From positions 310,001 through 374,000 of the forward strand of contig NZ_OAOP01000002.1 of NCBI RefSeq assembly GCF_900207585.1: a stretch of DNA of 64,000 nucleotides, in the 5' to 3' direction. The stretch comes from Bacillus oleivorans (GTDB taxonomy: Bacteria > Bacillota > Bacilli > Bacillales > JC228). Below the pieces are notes generated by a model, which saw only the letters and a program-made list of their open reading frames with translations, was not told the DNA's origin and made no database searches. Positions within the stretch are counted from its first letter, which is position 1, and the number at the start of each line of letters is the position of its first letter. Of this stretch, positions 33,511 to 43,354 are shown piece after piece. Position numbers and translations under genes: made by a program.

Positions 33511-34191
33511 ATGGGTTATTTACTTTATTTTGCGATACTAATCATTGTTCCTTTATGGGCACAACTGCGTGTTAAATCTGCTTATAAAAAGTATTCAAAG
33601 GTAGCCTCTTCTTCATATCTGACTGGAAGCGAAGTAGCCAGACGAATTCTTGACGATAATGGATTATATCATGTGAATGTTCAAGAAACTAGAGGAATAC
33701 TAAGTGACCACTATGACCCAAGGTCCAAAACAGTTCGTCTGTCTTCTAATAACTATCATGGACGTTCTGTTGCAGCTGCAGCAATTGCCGCACATGAAGT
33801 TGGACATGCGATCCAAGATCAAGAAGGTTATGCATTCCTCCGTTTTCGGCATGCACTCGTACCTGTAGCCAGCATCGGATCTAATTTTTCATGGATCTTA
33901 ATTTTAGCAGGTATGTTAATGGGTATGGCGGATTTGTTGCTGCTAGGGATTATCTTTATGGCAGCAGCTGTAGTGTTTCAGGTTATAACACTGCCAGTAG
34001 AATTTAATGCATCCAACCGTGCCATGGATCAAGTTGTTCAGTTAGGAATGATTCGCAACAACGAAGAAAGAGCAACGAAAAAGGTGCTAAATGCAGCAGC
34101 CTTAACATATGTCGCAGCAGCTGCAGTAGCAGTACTGGAATTATTAAGATTTGTTCTAATGTACGTGGGAATGAATAATAGTGATGATTAA
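33511..34191 (+). CDS. Zinc metallopeptidase, YugP family
   Basis: This is a membrane-bound neutral zinc protease of 226 residues. The zinc-binding HEVGH motif is at residues 95-99, and a conserved EFNASNRAMDQ segment near residue 164 supplies the third ligand. Hydrophobic segments lie near 3-18, 115-155 and 190-215. AAAGGAGGTTCC precedes the ATG. In B. subtilis the YugP homologue lies elsewhere, so this is a lineage-specific placement between ypjB and ypjC. The physiological substrate is unknown. A bidirectional terminator separates it from the converging ypjC. Confidence 0.9.
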   Translation: MGYLLYFAILIIVPLWAQLRVKSAYKKYSKVASSSYLTGSEVARRILDDNGLYHVNVQETRGILSDHYDPRSKTVRLSSNNYHGRSVAAAAIAAHEVGHAIQDQEGYAFLRFRHALVPVASIGSNFSWILILAGMLMGMADLLLLGIIFMAAAVVFQVITLPVEFNASNRAMDQVVQLGMIRNNEERATKKVLNAAALTYVAAAAVAVLELLRFVLMYVGMNNSDD

Positions 34192-34205
34192 GAGGATTCA
34201 CATAT

Positions 34206-34243
34206 AAAAAGGTCTAGCAGGAAAGTCTGCAGGACCTTTTTAT
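34206..34243. terminator. Bidirectional terminator between the YugP gene and ypjC
   Basis: AAAAAGGTC, then GCAG, loop GAAAGT, CTGC, then GGACCTTTTT: a two-part stem with A- and T-tracts on either side, placed between convergent genes. Confidence 0.82.
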
Positions 34244-34249
34244 TTTGCT

Positions 34250-35122
34250 TTATCTTTCAATCGGCAATTTATTTTCATCGAGCGTAAAGCCTTCCCCTAA
34301 AACATCGTGAACAAAGGTAACCGAAACAAATGCATGAGGGTCAACAGACTGGATAATCCCTTTTAGCCGGACAAGCTCATTTTTAGCGACCACACAATAT
34401 AAGACTTCCCTTTTTTGCTTGGTAAAGGAACCATGCCCGTTCAATACCGTTACTCCGCGGTCCATTTCCTCCATAATTTTATTAGCGATTTCCTCGTGTT
34501 TATCAGAAATAATCATGGCACCTCTGGCTGAGTATGCCCCTTCCTGGATAAAATCAATGACTCGTGCTCCGACAAAGACAGCAACCAGTGTATACATAGC
34601 TTCACGATAGTTTAAATATGTAAAGAGGGAAAGCGTAATTACACAGGCATCAAAGATGAACATAGTTCGCCCCATACTCCAGCCCGCATATTTATGGACA
34701 AGTCTTGCGATGATATCAACACCTCCGGTTGTCCCTCCATATCTAAAGGTAATTCCAAGGCCAACTCCAATAAAAACTCCGGCAAAAAGCGCTGCTAATG
34801 CTAAATCATCCTGAAGTGGAATGATGTAATGATACCTTTGAAAAATCCATAGAAATACAGAGACCCCAAGGGTTCCAATCAGAGTATAAATGAATACTGT
34901 CCGTCCTAACAGCTTCCACCCAATAAAAAAAAGCGGAATGTTTAAAATAAGATTGGTATAGGAAGGATCCCATTTAAATACAGCGTAAAGAAGCAGGGTT
35001 ATTCCGGTAAATCCGCCCTCTGCCAAATTGTTTTGTATATTAAAGTGAACAATTCCAAAGGAAAAAATGGCAGAACCGATTAAAATAAATATGATGTTTT
35101 TCAGTTTTAAGCCAAATGGCAT
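34250..35122 (-). CDS. ypjC: YitT family membrane protein YpjC
   Basis: This is a polytopic membrane protein of 290 residues on the minus strand. The N-terminal two thirds holds five or six helices with the YitT signature (FGIVHFNIQNNLAEGGFTGITLLLY, GLGITFRYGGTTGGVDIIARL). The C-terminal soluble DUF2179 domain (from about residue 205, SDKHEEIANKIMEEMDRGVTVLNGHG, through to the end) resembles a ligand-binding module. AAAGGAGGG precedes the start on that strand. It is one of the few leftward genes in this run, as in B. subtilis. What the family transports is not established. Confidence 0.9.
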   Translation of the reverse strand: MPFGLKLKNIIFILIGSAIFSFGIVHFNIQNNLAEGGFTGITLLLYAVFKWDPSYTNLILNIPLFFIGWKLLGRTVFIYTLIGTLGVSVFLWIFQRYHYIIPLQDDLALAALFAGVFIGVGLGITFRYGGTTGGVDIIARLVHKYAGWSMGRTMFIFDACVITLSLFTYLNYREAMYTLVAVFVGARVIDFIQEGAYSARGAMIISDKHEEIANKIMEEMDRGVTVLNGHGSFTKQKREVLYCVVAKNELVRLKGIIQSVDPHAFVSVTFVHDVLGEGFTLDENKLPIER

Positions 35123-35330
35123 TGTTGGTGTAAACCCTCCTTTAAAAAATCATAACAAAATCTGAGTATAACAATCCGCACTTTTTTTACCGGGCTTTTC
35201 CGTTTTCGATTGCGCATTCATTATATATAAAGAAAAATTTAAGAGCAATAGACGAAGAAAAAAGATTTGTCTTTGTCTGCTTGTTTCGGGTAACATGAAC
35301 ATGAACAGGCGAATAAAGGAGATTATCAAA

Positions 35331-35675
35331 ATGAATGTGAAAACCATGCAAGAGATGCAAAAGGAAGTTGACGAATATATTGGTCAATTTAAAGAAGGTT
35401 ATTTTAGTCCTCTTGCCATGATGGCTCGATTAACCGAGGAAATGGGTGAACTGGCCAGAGAAATTAATCATTATTATGGCGAAAAGCCAAAGAAACATAC
35501 AGAAACAGAAAAGACAGTAGAAGAGGAAATAGGAGATGTTTTATTTGTCACGATCTGTCTGGCTAATTCCTTAAATATTGATTTACAAGCTGCACATGAC
35601 AGGGTGATGAATAAGTTTCAAACAAGAGACAAAAATCGCTGGACAAGGAAGGAAGTCGACAAAAAGAATGGATAA
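35331..35675 (+). CDS. ypjD: MazG-like nucleotide pyrophosphohydrolase YpjD
   Basis: This small all-alpha NTP-PPase of 114 residues hydrolyses nucleoside triphosphates to monophosphate and pyrophosphate, probably for pool cleaning. The metal-binding pattern ExxE...ExxD is seen as [12 protein letters not shown] (near residue 34) and [16 protein letters not shown] (near 67). ATG 35331 follows AAAGGAGA; in-frame codons at 35295 and 35301 lie before that site. Its end overlaps the dapB start by 8 bases, so the two are coupled. Confidence 0.9.
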   Translation: MNVKTMQEMQKEVDEYIGQFKEGYFSPLAMMARLTEEMGELAREINHYYGEKPKKHTETEKTVEEEIGDVLFVTICLANSLNIDLQAAHDRVMNKFQTRDKNRWTRKEVDKKNG

Positions 35676-36468
35676 AATTAAGATAACCATTGCCGGTCCC
35701 CGCGGAAAAATGGGCCAAGAAGCGGTAAAAATGGTGCTAGAGACAGAATCCTTTGAATTAGTGTCTGTGATTGATTATAAGCACGGCGGGAAATCACTGG
35801 CTGCTGTTTTACCTTTTGTACATACGGATATCCCTATATACGGGAATGCACAAGACGCTTTTGAAAATACCAGGCCGGCTGTATTGATTGACTTAACAAC
35901 GCCTGAAGCTGGTTTTCAGCATGCGAAAGCAGCGCTAATGGCTGGGGTGCGGCCTGTAGTGGGAACCACAGGTTTTACAAATGATCAGTTAGACGAATTA
36001 AAAGAGCTATCAAAGTCAAAAGAAATTGGCTGTATTATAGCTCCTAACTTTGCAATCGGCGCGGTTTTAATGATGAAATTTTCATCATGGGCCGCTAAAT
36101 ATTTCCAGGATATCGAAATCATCGAAATGCACCATGACCAAAAGCTTGATGCGCCTTCTGGAACAGCCGTAAAAACAGCTGAAATGATTAATCAGGTAAG
36201 GGAAGAAAAACGTCAGGGGCATCCAAATGAAAAAGAAACAGTCCCAGGTGCAAGAGGCGCCGACCAAAAAGGGATGAGGATTCATAGTGTGCGTCTCCCT
36301 GGGCTCATTGCACACCAACAGGTCATGTTTGGCGACAGCGGACAGATTCTTACTATCCGTCATGATTCAACCAATCGTGCCTCTTTCATGTCTGGGGTTA
36401 AAGTATCAGTTGAGACGGTTATGAAATTAGATCAGCTTGTTTATGGACTGGAAAATATATTGGAGTAG
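35668..36468 (+). CDS. dapB: 4-hydroxy-tetrahydrodipicolinate reductase
   Basis: The enzyme makes tetrahydrodipicolinate for lysine and diaminopimelate synthesis; the intermediate before it is the source of spore dipicolinate. The N-terminal Rossmann motif is [11 protein letters not shown] at residues 10-20. The active-site motif [20 protein letters not shown] is near residues 152-171, and the C-terminal [13 protein letters not shown] segment is present. Length is 266 residues. It overlaps ypjD, and mgsA follows after 12 bases, giving one operon with the bacillithiol genes. Confidence 0.97.
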   Translation: MDKIKITIAGPRGKMGQEAVKMVLETESFELVSVIDYKHGGKSLAAVLPFVHTDIPIYGNAQDAFENTRPAVLIDLTTPEAGFQHAKAALMAGVRPVVGTTGFTNDQLDELKELSKSKEIGCIIAPNFAIGAVLMMKFSSWAAKYFQDIEIIEMHHDQKLDAPSGTAVKTAEMINQVREEKRQGHPNEKETVPGARGADQKGMRIHSVRLPGLIAHQQVMFGDSGQILTIRHDSTNRASFMSGVKVSVETVMKLDQLVYGLENILE

Positions 36469-36480
36469 GGGGAAACGCTC

Positions 36481-36891
36481 GTGAACATTGCCCTAATCGC
36501 CCATGATAAAAAAAAGAATGACTTAATCCAATTTGTTGTCGCCTATAAACCAATCTTTGAAAAACATACTTTGTTTGCAACGGGAACGACAGGATTAAAA
36601 ATTCATGAAGCCACTTCACTTCCGATTACACGATTTCAATCGGGACCGCTAGGCGGAGATCAGGAAATTGGTGCCATGATTGCAAAGAATAAGATGGACA
36701 TGGTGATATTCTTTCGCGATCCTTTAACAGCCCAACCGCATGAACCAGATGTCTCAGCTCTTATCCGATTATGCGATGTATATGCTGTTCCGCTTGCAAC
36801 TAATATGGGAACAGCAGAGATCCTGATCCGTTCATTAGAGCAAGGAGATTTAGATTGGAGAAATTTGGTACGAGGGAAAGAAGGAGAATAA
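36481..36891 (+). CDS. mgsA: Methylglyoxal synthase
   Basis: The enzyme eliminates phosphate from dihydroxyacetone phosphate to give toxic methylglyoxal, a bypass of lower glycolysis. Signatures are [15 protein letters not shown] at residues 4-18, [12 protein letters not shown] near 38, the phosphate-binding [13 protein letters not shown] near 59 and [14 protein letters not shown] near 79. It starts with GTG at 36481 and has the normal 136 residues. Directly downstream lie bshB1 and bshA, whose product bacillithiol is the cofactor for methylglyoxal detoxification, so source and protection are co-expressed. Confidence 0.97.
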   Translation: MNIALIAHDKKKNDLIQFVVAYKPIFEKHTLFATGTTGLKIHEATSLPITRFQSGPLGGDQEIGAMIAKNKMDMVIFFRDPLTAQPHEPDVSALIRLCDVYAVPLATNMGTAEILIRSLEQGDLDWRNLVRGKEGE

Positions 36892-36895
36892 CAAC

Positions 36896-37609
36896 GTGAA
36901 TCAGGCAACCTTACATGTACTTGCGATCGGAGCACATCCAGATGATGTTGAAATTGGCATGGCAGGTACATTAGCCAAATTACATAACGAAGGTTTAAAG
37001 ACAGGTATATGTGACCTTACATTGGCTGATTTATCTTCAAATGGTACAGTTGAAATTCGAAAAAATGAAGCCCGGACAGCAGCAGAAATTCTTGGCTGTA
37101 CCATCAGGGTTAATCTTGGAATTCCCGATCGCGGCATTAGGCTAGATGATGAGCAGATAAGAAAAGTAGTGACTGTGATTCGTACTTACCGGCCTAAGCT
37201 TATTTTTATTCCTTATCGGGAAGATCGTCATCCTGACCATGGCTGGTGTGCCAGACTTGTGGAAGAAGCAGTTTTCTCAAGCTCGATAAAGAATTATCGG
37301 GATACGGAGAATCTTCCTCCTCATCGGGTAGATGCTGTTTATTATTATTTTATCAATGGCTTTCACAAGCCTGATTTTTGTGTTGATATAACTGATACTA
37401 TGGAGAAAAAAATAGCCAGTCTGAAAGCTTATGCCAGCCAATTTTCAAAGGCAGAAGCTGGAAGAGTAGAAACACCGTTAACCAACGGATATATCGAAAC
37501 GGTTGAAGCTAGGGAGCGTATGATGGGGAAGGAAGTAGGCGTTGCCTATGCGGAAGGATACAAAACTGCCAAACCGTTACTATTAGATTCCCAAGGATTA
37601 GGAGTATAG
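36896..37609 (+). CDS. bshB1: Bacillithiol biosynthesis deacetylase BshB1
   Basis: This zinc enzyme of the LmbE/PIG-L family removes acetate from N-acetylglucosaminyl-malate, step two of bacillithiol synthesis. The metal-binding AHPDDVEIG is near residues 13-21, and the third histidine lies in [13 protein letters not shown] near 104-116. Length is 237 residues. Translation begins with GTG at 36896, 4 bases after mgsA, with AAGGAGAA upstream. The next gene, bshA, encodes the preceding step. A final cysteine-adding enzyme (BshC) is not in this window. Confidence 0.95.
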   Translation: MNQATLHVLAIGAHPDDVEIGMAGTLAKLHNEGLKTGICDLTLADLSSNGTVEIRKNEARTAAEILGCTIRVNLGIPDRGIRLDDEQIRKVVTVIRTYRPKLIFIPYREDRHPDHGWCARLVEEAVFSSSIKNYRDTENLPPHRVDAVYYYFINGFHKPDFCVDITDTMEKKIASLKAYASQFSKAEAGRVETPLTNGYIETVEARERMMGKEVGVAYAEGYKTAKPLLLDSQGLGV

Positions 37610-37611
37610 AA

Positions 37612-38736
37612 ATGAAGTTAAAAATAGGTATAACCTGTTACCCTACCGTTGGGGGATCTGGTGTAATTGCAACTGAATTAGGAAAGCTTTTAGCTGAAAA
37701 TGGACATGAGATTCACTTTATAACATCCAGTATTCCTTTTCGCTTACAAAAAATATATCCTAATATTCACTTTCATCAGGTAGAAGTAAATCAATATCCT
37801 GTATTTCATTATCCGCCCTATGATATTGCGTTAGCTACTAAGATGGCTGAGGTCATTAATCGGGAGGAACTGGATATTCTTCATGTCCATTATGCAATCC
37901 CACATGCAGTTTGTGCAATCCTTGCTAAGCATATGAGTAAAAGGGGTGTTAAGATCGTTACAACACTTCACGGGACTGATATTACCGTATTAGGCTATGA
38001 TTCCTCACTGACGGGAGCAATCCGTTTTGGAATTGAAGATTCTGACTGTGTGACAGCCGTGTCTAATGCTTTAGTTCACCAAACACATGAGCTAATTGCG
38101 CCTAAAAAAGAGATTCAGACTGTTTACAATTTTATCGATGACCGGATTTATTATAAAAAGAAATTGCCAGACCTTAAGGCTCAACTTGGGATTGAAGAAA
38201 ATGAAAAAGTCATTATTCATGTCTCTAATTTCCGAAAGGTTAAGAGGGTTGAAGATGTGGTGATGGCTTTTGCCGGAATTCAAAACGAAATAAATGCTAA
38301 ATTGCTGTTAATTGGGGACGGACCTGAAATGAATGTTGTCTTTAATCTGATTAATGAGCTGGATATTAAGTCAAAAGTGATTTTATTGGGAAAACAAGAA
38401 AATTTAGAGGAGATCTACTCGATTAGTGACTTAATGTTACTTTTATCTGAGAAAGAAAGCTTTGGACTGGCCGCACTAGAAGCAATGGCTTGTGGTGTTC
38501 CATGTATTGGTACTGCCATTGGGGGGATTCCCGAAGTGATTGAAGATGGAAAAACCGGTTATTTAGTCGAACTTGGCGACATAGAAGACGTAACGAATAA
38601 GGCAATTTCTATCTTACGTGACCCTGCTGTTCATCAGAGGTTATCCTATGCTTCTATGGAACGTGTTCGTAATTGCTTTAAATCCAGTTTAATTGTTTCG
38701 CAGTACGAGGCAATCTACAAAAGTCTCCTAGTGTAA
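37612..38736 (+). CDS. bshA: N-acetyl-alpha-D-glucosaminyl L-malate synthase BshA
   Basis: This GT4-family glycosyltransferase joins UDP-N-acetylglucosamine to L-malate, the first step of bacillithiol synthesis. The N-terminal domain begins [26 protein letters not shown] (residues 3-28), and the donor-site motif [22 protein letters not shown] appears near residues 280-301. The length of 374 residues is normal. It lies 2 bases after bshB1; cca follows after 15 bases. Confidence 0.96.
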   Translation: MKLKIGITCYPTVGGSGVIATELGKLLAENGHEIHFITSSIPFRLQKIYPNIHFHQVEVNQYPVFHYPPYDIALATKMAEVINREELDILHVHYAIPHAVCAILAKHMSKRGVKIVTTLHGTDITVLGYDSSLTGAIRFGIEDSDCVTAVSNALVHQTHELIAPKKEIQTVYNFIDDRIYYKKKLPDLKAQLGIEENEKVIIHVSNFRKVKRVEDVVMAFAGIQNEINAKLLLIGDGPEMNVVFNLINELDIKSKVILLGKQENLEEIYSISDLMLLLSEKESFGLAALEAMACGVPCIGTAIGGIPEVIEDGKTGYLVELGDIEDVTNKAISILRDPAVHQRLSYASMERVRNCFKSSLIVSQYEAIYKSLLV

Positions 38737-38751
38737 AGGGATGAATAATAC

Positions 38752-39942
38752 ATGACTTCTCCATTTGAAATCGGAAAACCAATCCTAAAAAAATTAAATG
38801 AAGCGGGTTTCGTAGCCTATTTTGTTGGGGGAGCAGTCCGGGACTTTCTTTTGGACAGAAAAATAGGCGACATTGACATTGCTACCTCTGCAAAGCCAGA
38901 GGAAGTTAAATCAATCTTTTCGAAAACTGTTGATGTTGGGATTGAACATGGCACTGTCCTAGTTATTTACAAGGGTGAGGGATTTGAAGTCACTACGTTT
39001 CGGAAGGAGTCCGAGTATGAAGAATATCGTCGTCCGAAAAGTGTGGAATTTATTTCGTCTCTTGAAGAAGATTTAAAAAGAAGAGATTTTACAATTAATG
39101 CAATTGCAATGGATCTCGATGGAGAGATTCATGATCCCTTTAATGGAAAAAGTGATTTAGAGCAAAAAATAATCCGGTGTGTCGGCATCCCTTCTGAACG
39201 TTTTATGGAGGACGCCCTGCGAATGATGAGAGCTGTCCGCTTTCAAAGCCAGCTTGGATTTCAAATAGAAGAGGAAACGTATAACAGTTTAGAACATCTG
39301 TCTCCTTTACTTGGAAAAATAGCTGTAGAAAGAATTTATTCAGAATGGTGTAAGCTTCTCGGCGGAAAATACAAAAGCAGTGCATTTCAGTCTCTGATAG
39401 ATACCGGACTGTATTATAGACTTCCGGCAAGTAAAGAGCTCTCTCGCGGAATTCATTCTTTCTTGAATTTAGATGTGAATGACTTAAAGACAGAGGAATC
39501 CTGGCTCCTGCTATTGCATAATAGCGATATCCAATTACCATACGATGTGTTAAAAAAGTGGAGGACACCTAAAGCTTTGCAAAAAAAGCTTCATAGTCTT
39601 CTCACATTTCTGCAATTTCGCTTGGAAAATGCGTGGTCCCCATTTGCTCTGTATCAGGCTGGAATTAGCCAGGCTTTATTGGTCGAAAGAGTTTTTAATT
39701 GTTTAGAAAGCCGAGATCTTTCGGTTTCTTCGCATTTATTGAAAACCCTTTATAACCAGTTACCGATCCAAAATCGAGAAGAGCTAATGATAAATGGAAA
39801 TGATTTATTTAGCTGGACAGATCTCACTCCCGGTCCATGGATGAAGGAGTGGATCGAAAAAATAGAAAAAGCTGTGATTGAAGGACGTGTACAAAACAAT
39901 AAAGAAGCGATAAGGGAGTGGTTTTTAAATGAATTCGAATAA
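38752..39942 (+). CDS. cca: CCA-adding tRNA nucleotidyltransferase
   Basis: The enzyme adds or repairs the 3'-terminal CCA of tRNAs without a template. The class II signature is complete: GGAVRDFLLDRKIGDIDIAT at residues 24-43 with the catalytic DxD, the RRDFTINAIAMD motif near 109-120, and the RxxR-type RMMRAVRFQSQLGF near 154-167. Length is 396 residues (397 in B. subtilis, where the gene was long called papS). It overlaps birA by 14 bases. Confidence 0.96.
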   Translation: MTSPFEIGKPILKKLNEAGFVAYFVGGAVRDFLLDRKIGDIDIATSAKPEEVKSIFSKTVDVGIEHGTVLVIYKGEGFEVTTFRKESEYEEYRRPKSVEFISSLEEDLKRRDFTINAIAMDLDGEIHDPFNGKSDLEQKIIRCVGIPSERFMEDALRMMRAVRFQSQLGFQIEEETYNSLEHLSPLLGKIAVERIYSEWCKLLGGKYKSSAFQSLIDTGLYYRLPASKELSRGIHSFLNLDVNDLKTEESWLLLLHNSDIQLPYDVLKKWRTPKALQKKLHSLLTFLQFRLENAWSPFALYQAGISQALLVERVFNCLESRDLSVSSHLLKTLYNQLPIQNREELMINGNDLFSWTDLTPGPWMKEWIEKIEKAVIEGRVQNNKEAIREWFLNEFE

Positions 39943-40900
39943 ACAGATACTGCTCTCGCTGTTCAATGAATCACCAGGGGGATATTTATCTGGCCAGCAA
40001 ATTGCTGAACAGTTAGGCTGTTCGAGAACAGCCGTTTGGAAACAAATTCAAAGCTTACGGGATGACGGATATGAAATTGAAGCGATTCGGAATAAAGGGT
40101 ATCGTATTGCTGATCGCCCTAATGGTGTTAAGGAATATGATATTATAACGGGCTTAGAAACAAATTGTATGGGTCAGAACTGTTATTATTTTGAAACGGC
40201 AGCTTCAACACAAAAAATAGCACATGAACTCGCTCAAAAAGGAGAACCAGAAGGAACTTTAGTTTTAGCTGACCAGCAGCAATCTGGCAGAGGACGTATG
40301 GACCGGCCATGGTTTTCTCCTAAAGGGACCGGCATTTGGATGAGCCTTATTTTAAGGCCAAGATTACTTCCGTCACAAACACCGCAGCTTACCTTACTTA
40401 CAGCTGTAGCTGCAGCACAAGCGATTGAAGAAGTAACGGGTCTTACTCCTTCCATTAAATGGCCAAATGATTTAATGATAAACGATAAAAAGTGCACAGG
40501 GATTCTAACAGAGCTTCAGGCGGAATCGGATCAGGTCCGATATTTGATCATTGGGATTGGGATCAATGTCAACCAGGTGAAAGAAGATTTTCCGGCAGAG
40601 CTTCAGGCACTGGCAACTTCATTGAGAATGAGTAAACAGCAAGAATTTCCACGGGCAAAGTTAGTCCAGGAGATACTGAAAAGATTTGAAAAGCTCTATG
40701 AACTTTATTTAAATCAAGGATTTCTGCCTATCAAATTGTTGTGGGAAAGCTATTCCAATACACTTGGGAAAATGATTCAGGCAAAGACTATGCACGGAAC
40801 CATTGAGGGAAAGGCAATTGGCTTAACGGATGAAGGTGTATTAGTTTTGGAAGAGTCTAATGGGACACAGCATAAAATCTATTCGGCCGATATCTCATAA
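39929..40900 (+). CDS. birA: Bifunctional biotin-protein ligase / biotin repressor BirA
   Basis: BirA makes biotinyl-5'-AMP, attaches biotin to acetyl-CoA carboxylase and pyruvate carboxylase, and represses biotin genes when biotin is plentiful. The N-terminal winged helix-turn-helix (residues about 5-60, YLSGQQIAEQLGCSRTAVWKQI) shows it is the regulatory type. The ligase core has SGRGRMDRPWFSPKGTGIWMSLIL near 113 and SIKWPNDLMINDKKCTGILTE near 175. A C-terminal domain completes 323 residues. It overlaps cca, so it is coupled to tRNA maturation in translation. Confidence 0.96.
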   Translation: MNSNKQILLSLFNESPGGYLSGQQIAEQLGCSRTAVWKQIQSLRDDGYEIEAIRNKGYRIADRPNGVKEYDIITGLETNCMGQNCYYFETAASTQKIAHELAQKGEPEGTLVLADQQQSGRGRMDRPWFSPKGTGIWMSLILRPRLLPSQTPQLTLLTAVAAAQAIEEVTGLTPSIKWPNDLMINDKKCTGILTELQAESDQVRYLIIGIGINVNQVKEDFPAELQALATSLRMSKQQEFPRAKLVQEILKRFEKLYELYLNQGFLPIKLLWESYSNTLGKMIQAKTMHGTIEGKAIGLTDEGVLVLEESNGTQHKIYSADIS

Positions 40901-40932
40901 AAACGATTTATCTGGCTTTTATTGTTTTAGAG

Positions 40933-40960
40933 TTTCATTTAGGAAGCGATTTGGTATAAT
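40933..40960 (+). promoter_or_regulatory. Possible sigma-A promoter of the panBCD leader
   Basis: TATAAT at 40955-40960, preceded after 16 bases by TTTCAT (40933-40938). It starts the leader that runs to panB. Confidence 0.5.
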
Positions 40961-40967
40961 AGGAGCG

Positions 40968-41126
40968 GGCAGTATCTAAAGGAACTGCACCTTATATAAA
41001 ATCCTTAAACCTGAACTTTATTTATTCTGCCTAGATCCAAATAGGACAAGGACAGAGGGAAGAAGCCCAGATATTTTTAAGCACTACAAGCATCCTTCTC
41101 TCCGATGAGCAGTGATGCTTTTTTTG
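40968..41126 (+). promoter_or_regulatory. Structured panB leader: two hairpins plus intrinsic terminator (candidate pan motif RNA)
   Basis: Hairpin 1 pairs GCAGT (40969-40973) with ACTGC (40984-40988). Hairpin 2 pairs TCTG/CAGA and CCTA/TAGG (41026-41056) with unpaired purines between the two stems. A terminator follows: AAGCATC (41088-41094) pairs with GATGCTT (41114-41120), then T's, only about 50 bases before panB. A tandem hairpin leader of panB genes, the pan motif, is a described candidate riboswitch class in Firmicutes. No T-box consensus is present. Whether the terminator is regulated cannot be seen from sequence. Confidence 0.6.
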
Positions 41127-41178
41127 CTATAAACGCGCGGATTTCCCTTTTTCCTCAGAAACGAAAGGGGATATGTTG

Positions 41179-42015
41179 ATGAAATCAACTACTGAGTTTT
41201 TGAAGATGAAAGAAAATGGCGAGAAAATAGTGATGATGACCGCCTATGACTATCCTGCGGCTAAATTATCTCAAGCAGCTGGATTAGATATCATTTTAGT
41301 AGGAGATTCCTTAGGGATGGTCGTGTTAGGATATGAATCGACGGTTCCAGTAACCCTTGCTGATATGACCCATCATGCAAAAGCAGTAAAACGTGGAGCA
41401 CCCGATACGTTTATTGTCGTTGATATGCCATTTATGACCTATCACCAATCAATGGATCAGACTCTTTCCAATGCAGCTAAACTATTTCAAGAAACCGGCT
41501 GTCATGCATTAAAGCTCGAAGGTGCAGGAGATGTGATACCAAAAATCAAGGCGCTTACAGAGGCAGGGATTCCAGTTGTCGCCCATTTAGGGCTTACTCC
41601 GCAAACAGCAGGAGTATTGGGCGGATATAAAGTACAAGGGAAGACAAAGGAAGCGGCTGAAAAATTAATCGATGATGCTAAGCGATGTGAGGAAGCCGGT
41701 GCCTTTGCCATAGTACTCGAATGTATTCCATACCAGTTAGCGGAAACAATATCACAACAATTAATGATTCCTACAATTGGTATAGGTGCAGGACCATATA
41801 CAGATGGACAAGTCCTCGTCTTTCATGATTTAATCCAATTTGGAATCGAGCGGACTGCTAAGTTTGTGAAAACCTATAATAATGTAAATGAGTCTATAAA
41901 AGGCAGTATAGAAAGTTATATTCATGAAGTGAAATCAGGTAGTTTTCCGGAAATAAAACATTCTTATACAATGAAAGAGGAAGAATTAACGGCTCTTTAC
42001 GGAGGAAGTAAATGA
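41179..42015 (+). CDS. panB: 3-methyl-2-oxobutanoate hydroxymethyltransferase
   Basis: The enzyme transfers a hydroxymethyl group from methylenetetrahydrofolate to 2-oxoisovalerate, giving ketopantoate, the first committed step toward pantothenate and coenzyme A. Signatures are [34 protein letters not shown] in two pieces from about residue 19 to 52, HLGLTPQ near 135 and [21 protein letters not shown] near 195. ATG 41179 lies 8 bases after AAGGGG and matches the B. subtilis start; ATG 41173 is too close to that site. The protein has 278 residues. It overlaps panC by 4 bases. Confidence 0.97.
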   Translation: MKSTTEFLKMKENGEKIVMMTAYDYPAAKLSQAAGLDIILVGDSLGMVVLGYESTVPVTLADMTHHAKAVKRGAPDTFIVVDMPFMTYHQSMDQTLSNAAKLFQETGCHALKLEGAGDVIPKIKALTEAGIPVVAHLGLTPQTAGVLGGYKVQGKTKEAAEKLIDDAKRCEEAGAFAIVLECIPYQLAETISQQLMIPTIGIGAGPYTDGQVLVFHDLIQFGIERTAKFVKTYNNVNESIKGSIESYIHEVKSGSFPEIKHSYTMKEEELTALYGGSK

Positions 42016-42866
42016 AAATCATTACAACGATAAAAGAGATGCAGCAAGAAGTTAAACAGCTAAAAAATAACCAATTGTCGATCGGTTATGTGCCGACTAT
42101 GGGTTATTTGCATGAAGGACATGCTGCTCTTATAGATGAGGCAAGAAAAAACAATGATAAAGTCGTCATTAGTATATTTGTAAATCCTCTGCAATTTGGA
42201 CCTAACGAAGATTTTGACGCTTATCCGCGGGATATCGATAGAGATGAACGAATTGCAAAAGAGCATGGAGTCGATTTTATTTTTTATCCGTCCGTTGAAG
42301 AAATGTATCCTCGCGGGCTTTCCGTTTCTTTAAGCGTGACAGATCGCACTGAAGTACTATGCGGAAAATCGAGACCGGGTCATTTTGATGGAGTGGTAAC
42401 TGTTTTAACGAAGCTTTTCCATATTATTCAGCCTGACCGTGCTTACTTTGGCTTAAAGGATGCTCAACAAGTTGCAGTTGTAGATGGTCTAATTACAGAT
42501 TATCATTTTCCGCTAGAACTTATTCCTATTCCTACAGTACGCGAGGAAGACGGTCTAGCGAAAAGCTCTCGAAATGTTCGTTTAACCTCTAGCGAACGGG
42601 AAGAAGCTCCCCAAATCTATAAAACACTTTTACACGCGCAAGAGTTAATCAAAGCTGGGGAAAGGGATACTATTAGCCTTGTAGAAAGATTGAAAGAAAA
42701 GCTTGCGAATTCTATTACAGGTACGATTGACTATCTTGAAATTTTGTCATACCCTGAATTACGCAAGCTTGAACTAGCTGAAGGAAAAGTCATAATTGCC
42801 GTTGCTGTTTTCTATCAAAAGGTACGGTTAATCGATAACATAATATTAGAAGTACCAAGACCATAG
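42012..42866 (+). CDS. panC: Pantothenate synthetase (pantoate-beta-alanine ligase)
   Basis: The enzyme condenses pantoate and beta-alanine with ATP through a pantoyl-adenylate. The HIGH-like motif is [15 protein letters not shown] near residues 30-44. [13 protein letters not shown] near 56, [19 protein letters not shown] near 118 and [12 protein letters not shown] near 180 are typical. Length is 284 residues. The 4-base overlaps with panB upstream, and panD 14 bases downstream, give the standard panBCD order. AlaR-type or pantothenate kinase genes are not in this window. Confidence 0.97.
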   Translation: MKIITTIKEMQQEVKQLKNNQLSIGYVPTMGYLHEGHAALIDEARKNNDKVVISIFVNPLQFGPNEDFDAYPRDIDRDERIAKEHGVDFIFYPSVEEMYPRGLSVSLSVTDRTEVLCGKSRPGHFDGVVTVLTKLFHIIQPDRAYFGLKDAQQVAVVDGLITDYHFPLELIPIPTVREEDGLAKSSRNVRLTSSEREEAPQIYKTLLHAQELIKAGERDTISLVERLKEKLANSITGTIDYLEILSYPELRKLELAEGKVIIAVAVFYQKVRLIDNIILEVPRP

Positions 42867-42880
42867 AGGAGGTCATCTAG

Positions 42881-43264
42881 ATGTTTAGAATTATGATGAA
42901 CGCTAAAATCCATCGTGCCCATGTTACAGAAGCTGATTTAAATTACGTTGGAAGCATAACCATAGATGAAGATTTATTAGATGCGGTGGGCATGCGCCCA
43001 AATGAAAAAGTTCAAGTCGTGAATAATAATAATGGTGCCCGTTTTGAAACCTATATCATCCCTGGAGAAAGAAAAAGCGGAGTGATTTGTGTTAACGGAG
43101 CTGCTGCTCGATTAGTTCAAAAAGGGGATGTCGTTATTATTATCAGCTATGGATTAGTCCCTGAGGATCAATTAGATATGCATTCTCCAAAAATTGCGAT
43201 TATGAATGAAAAAAATGAAATAAAAGAACTGATTAAAAAGGAACCGGCGCGCACGGTTTTGTAA
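42881..43264 (+). CDS. panD: Aspartate 1-decarboxylase
   Basis: The enzyme makes beta-alanine, the second substrate of PanC. It is a pyruvoyl enzyme made as a proenzyme that cleaves itself at a Gly-Ser bond, here in NYVGSITID with Ser25. [10 protein letters not shown] near residues 9-18 and [19 protein letters not shown] near 72 are diagnostic. The 127 residues are the usual length. AGGAGGTC lies 7 bases before the ATG. No terminator lies directly after the stop; a strong one comes about 90 bases on. Confidence 0.97.
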   Translation: MFRIMMNAKIHRAHVTEADLNYVGSITIDEDLLDAVGMRPNEKVQVVNNNNGARFETYIIPGERKSGVICVNGAAARLVQKGDVVIIISYGLVPEDQLDMHSPKIAIMNEKNEIKELIKKEPARTVL

Positions 43265-43354
43265 AAAACCCCTTAGATGTGTAAAAATAAGGCTGTCGAT
43301 AAAGGCCGCACCTTTTCAGAAACAATCACATCAGCTAGTATAATGATGATGGAG

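Noticed and set aside
40960-41178. T-box leader upstream of panB
   Set aside because: The T-box GGTGG antiterminator core is missing, and panB is not an aminoacyl-tRNA synthetase or transporter gene; the pan motif explains the hairpins better.
43285-43315. GGCTGTCGATAAAGGCC stretch after panD resembling an IS1182 tip
   Set aside because: Only about nine bases agree with the IS end at 426, there is no partner end, and no duplication; it is more likely a weak hairpin.
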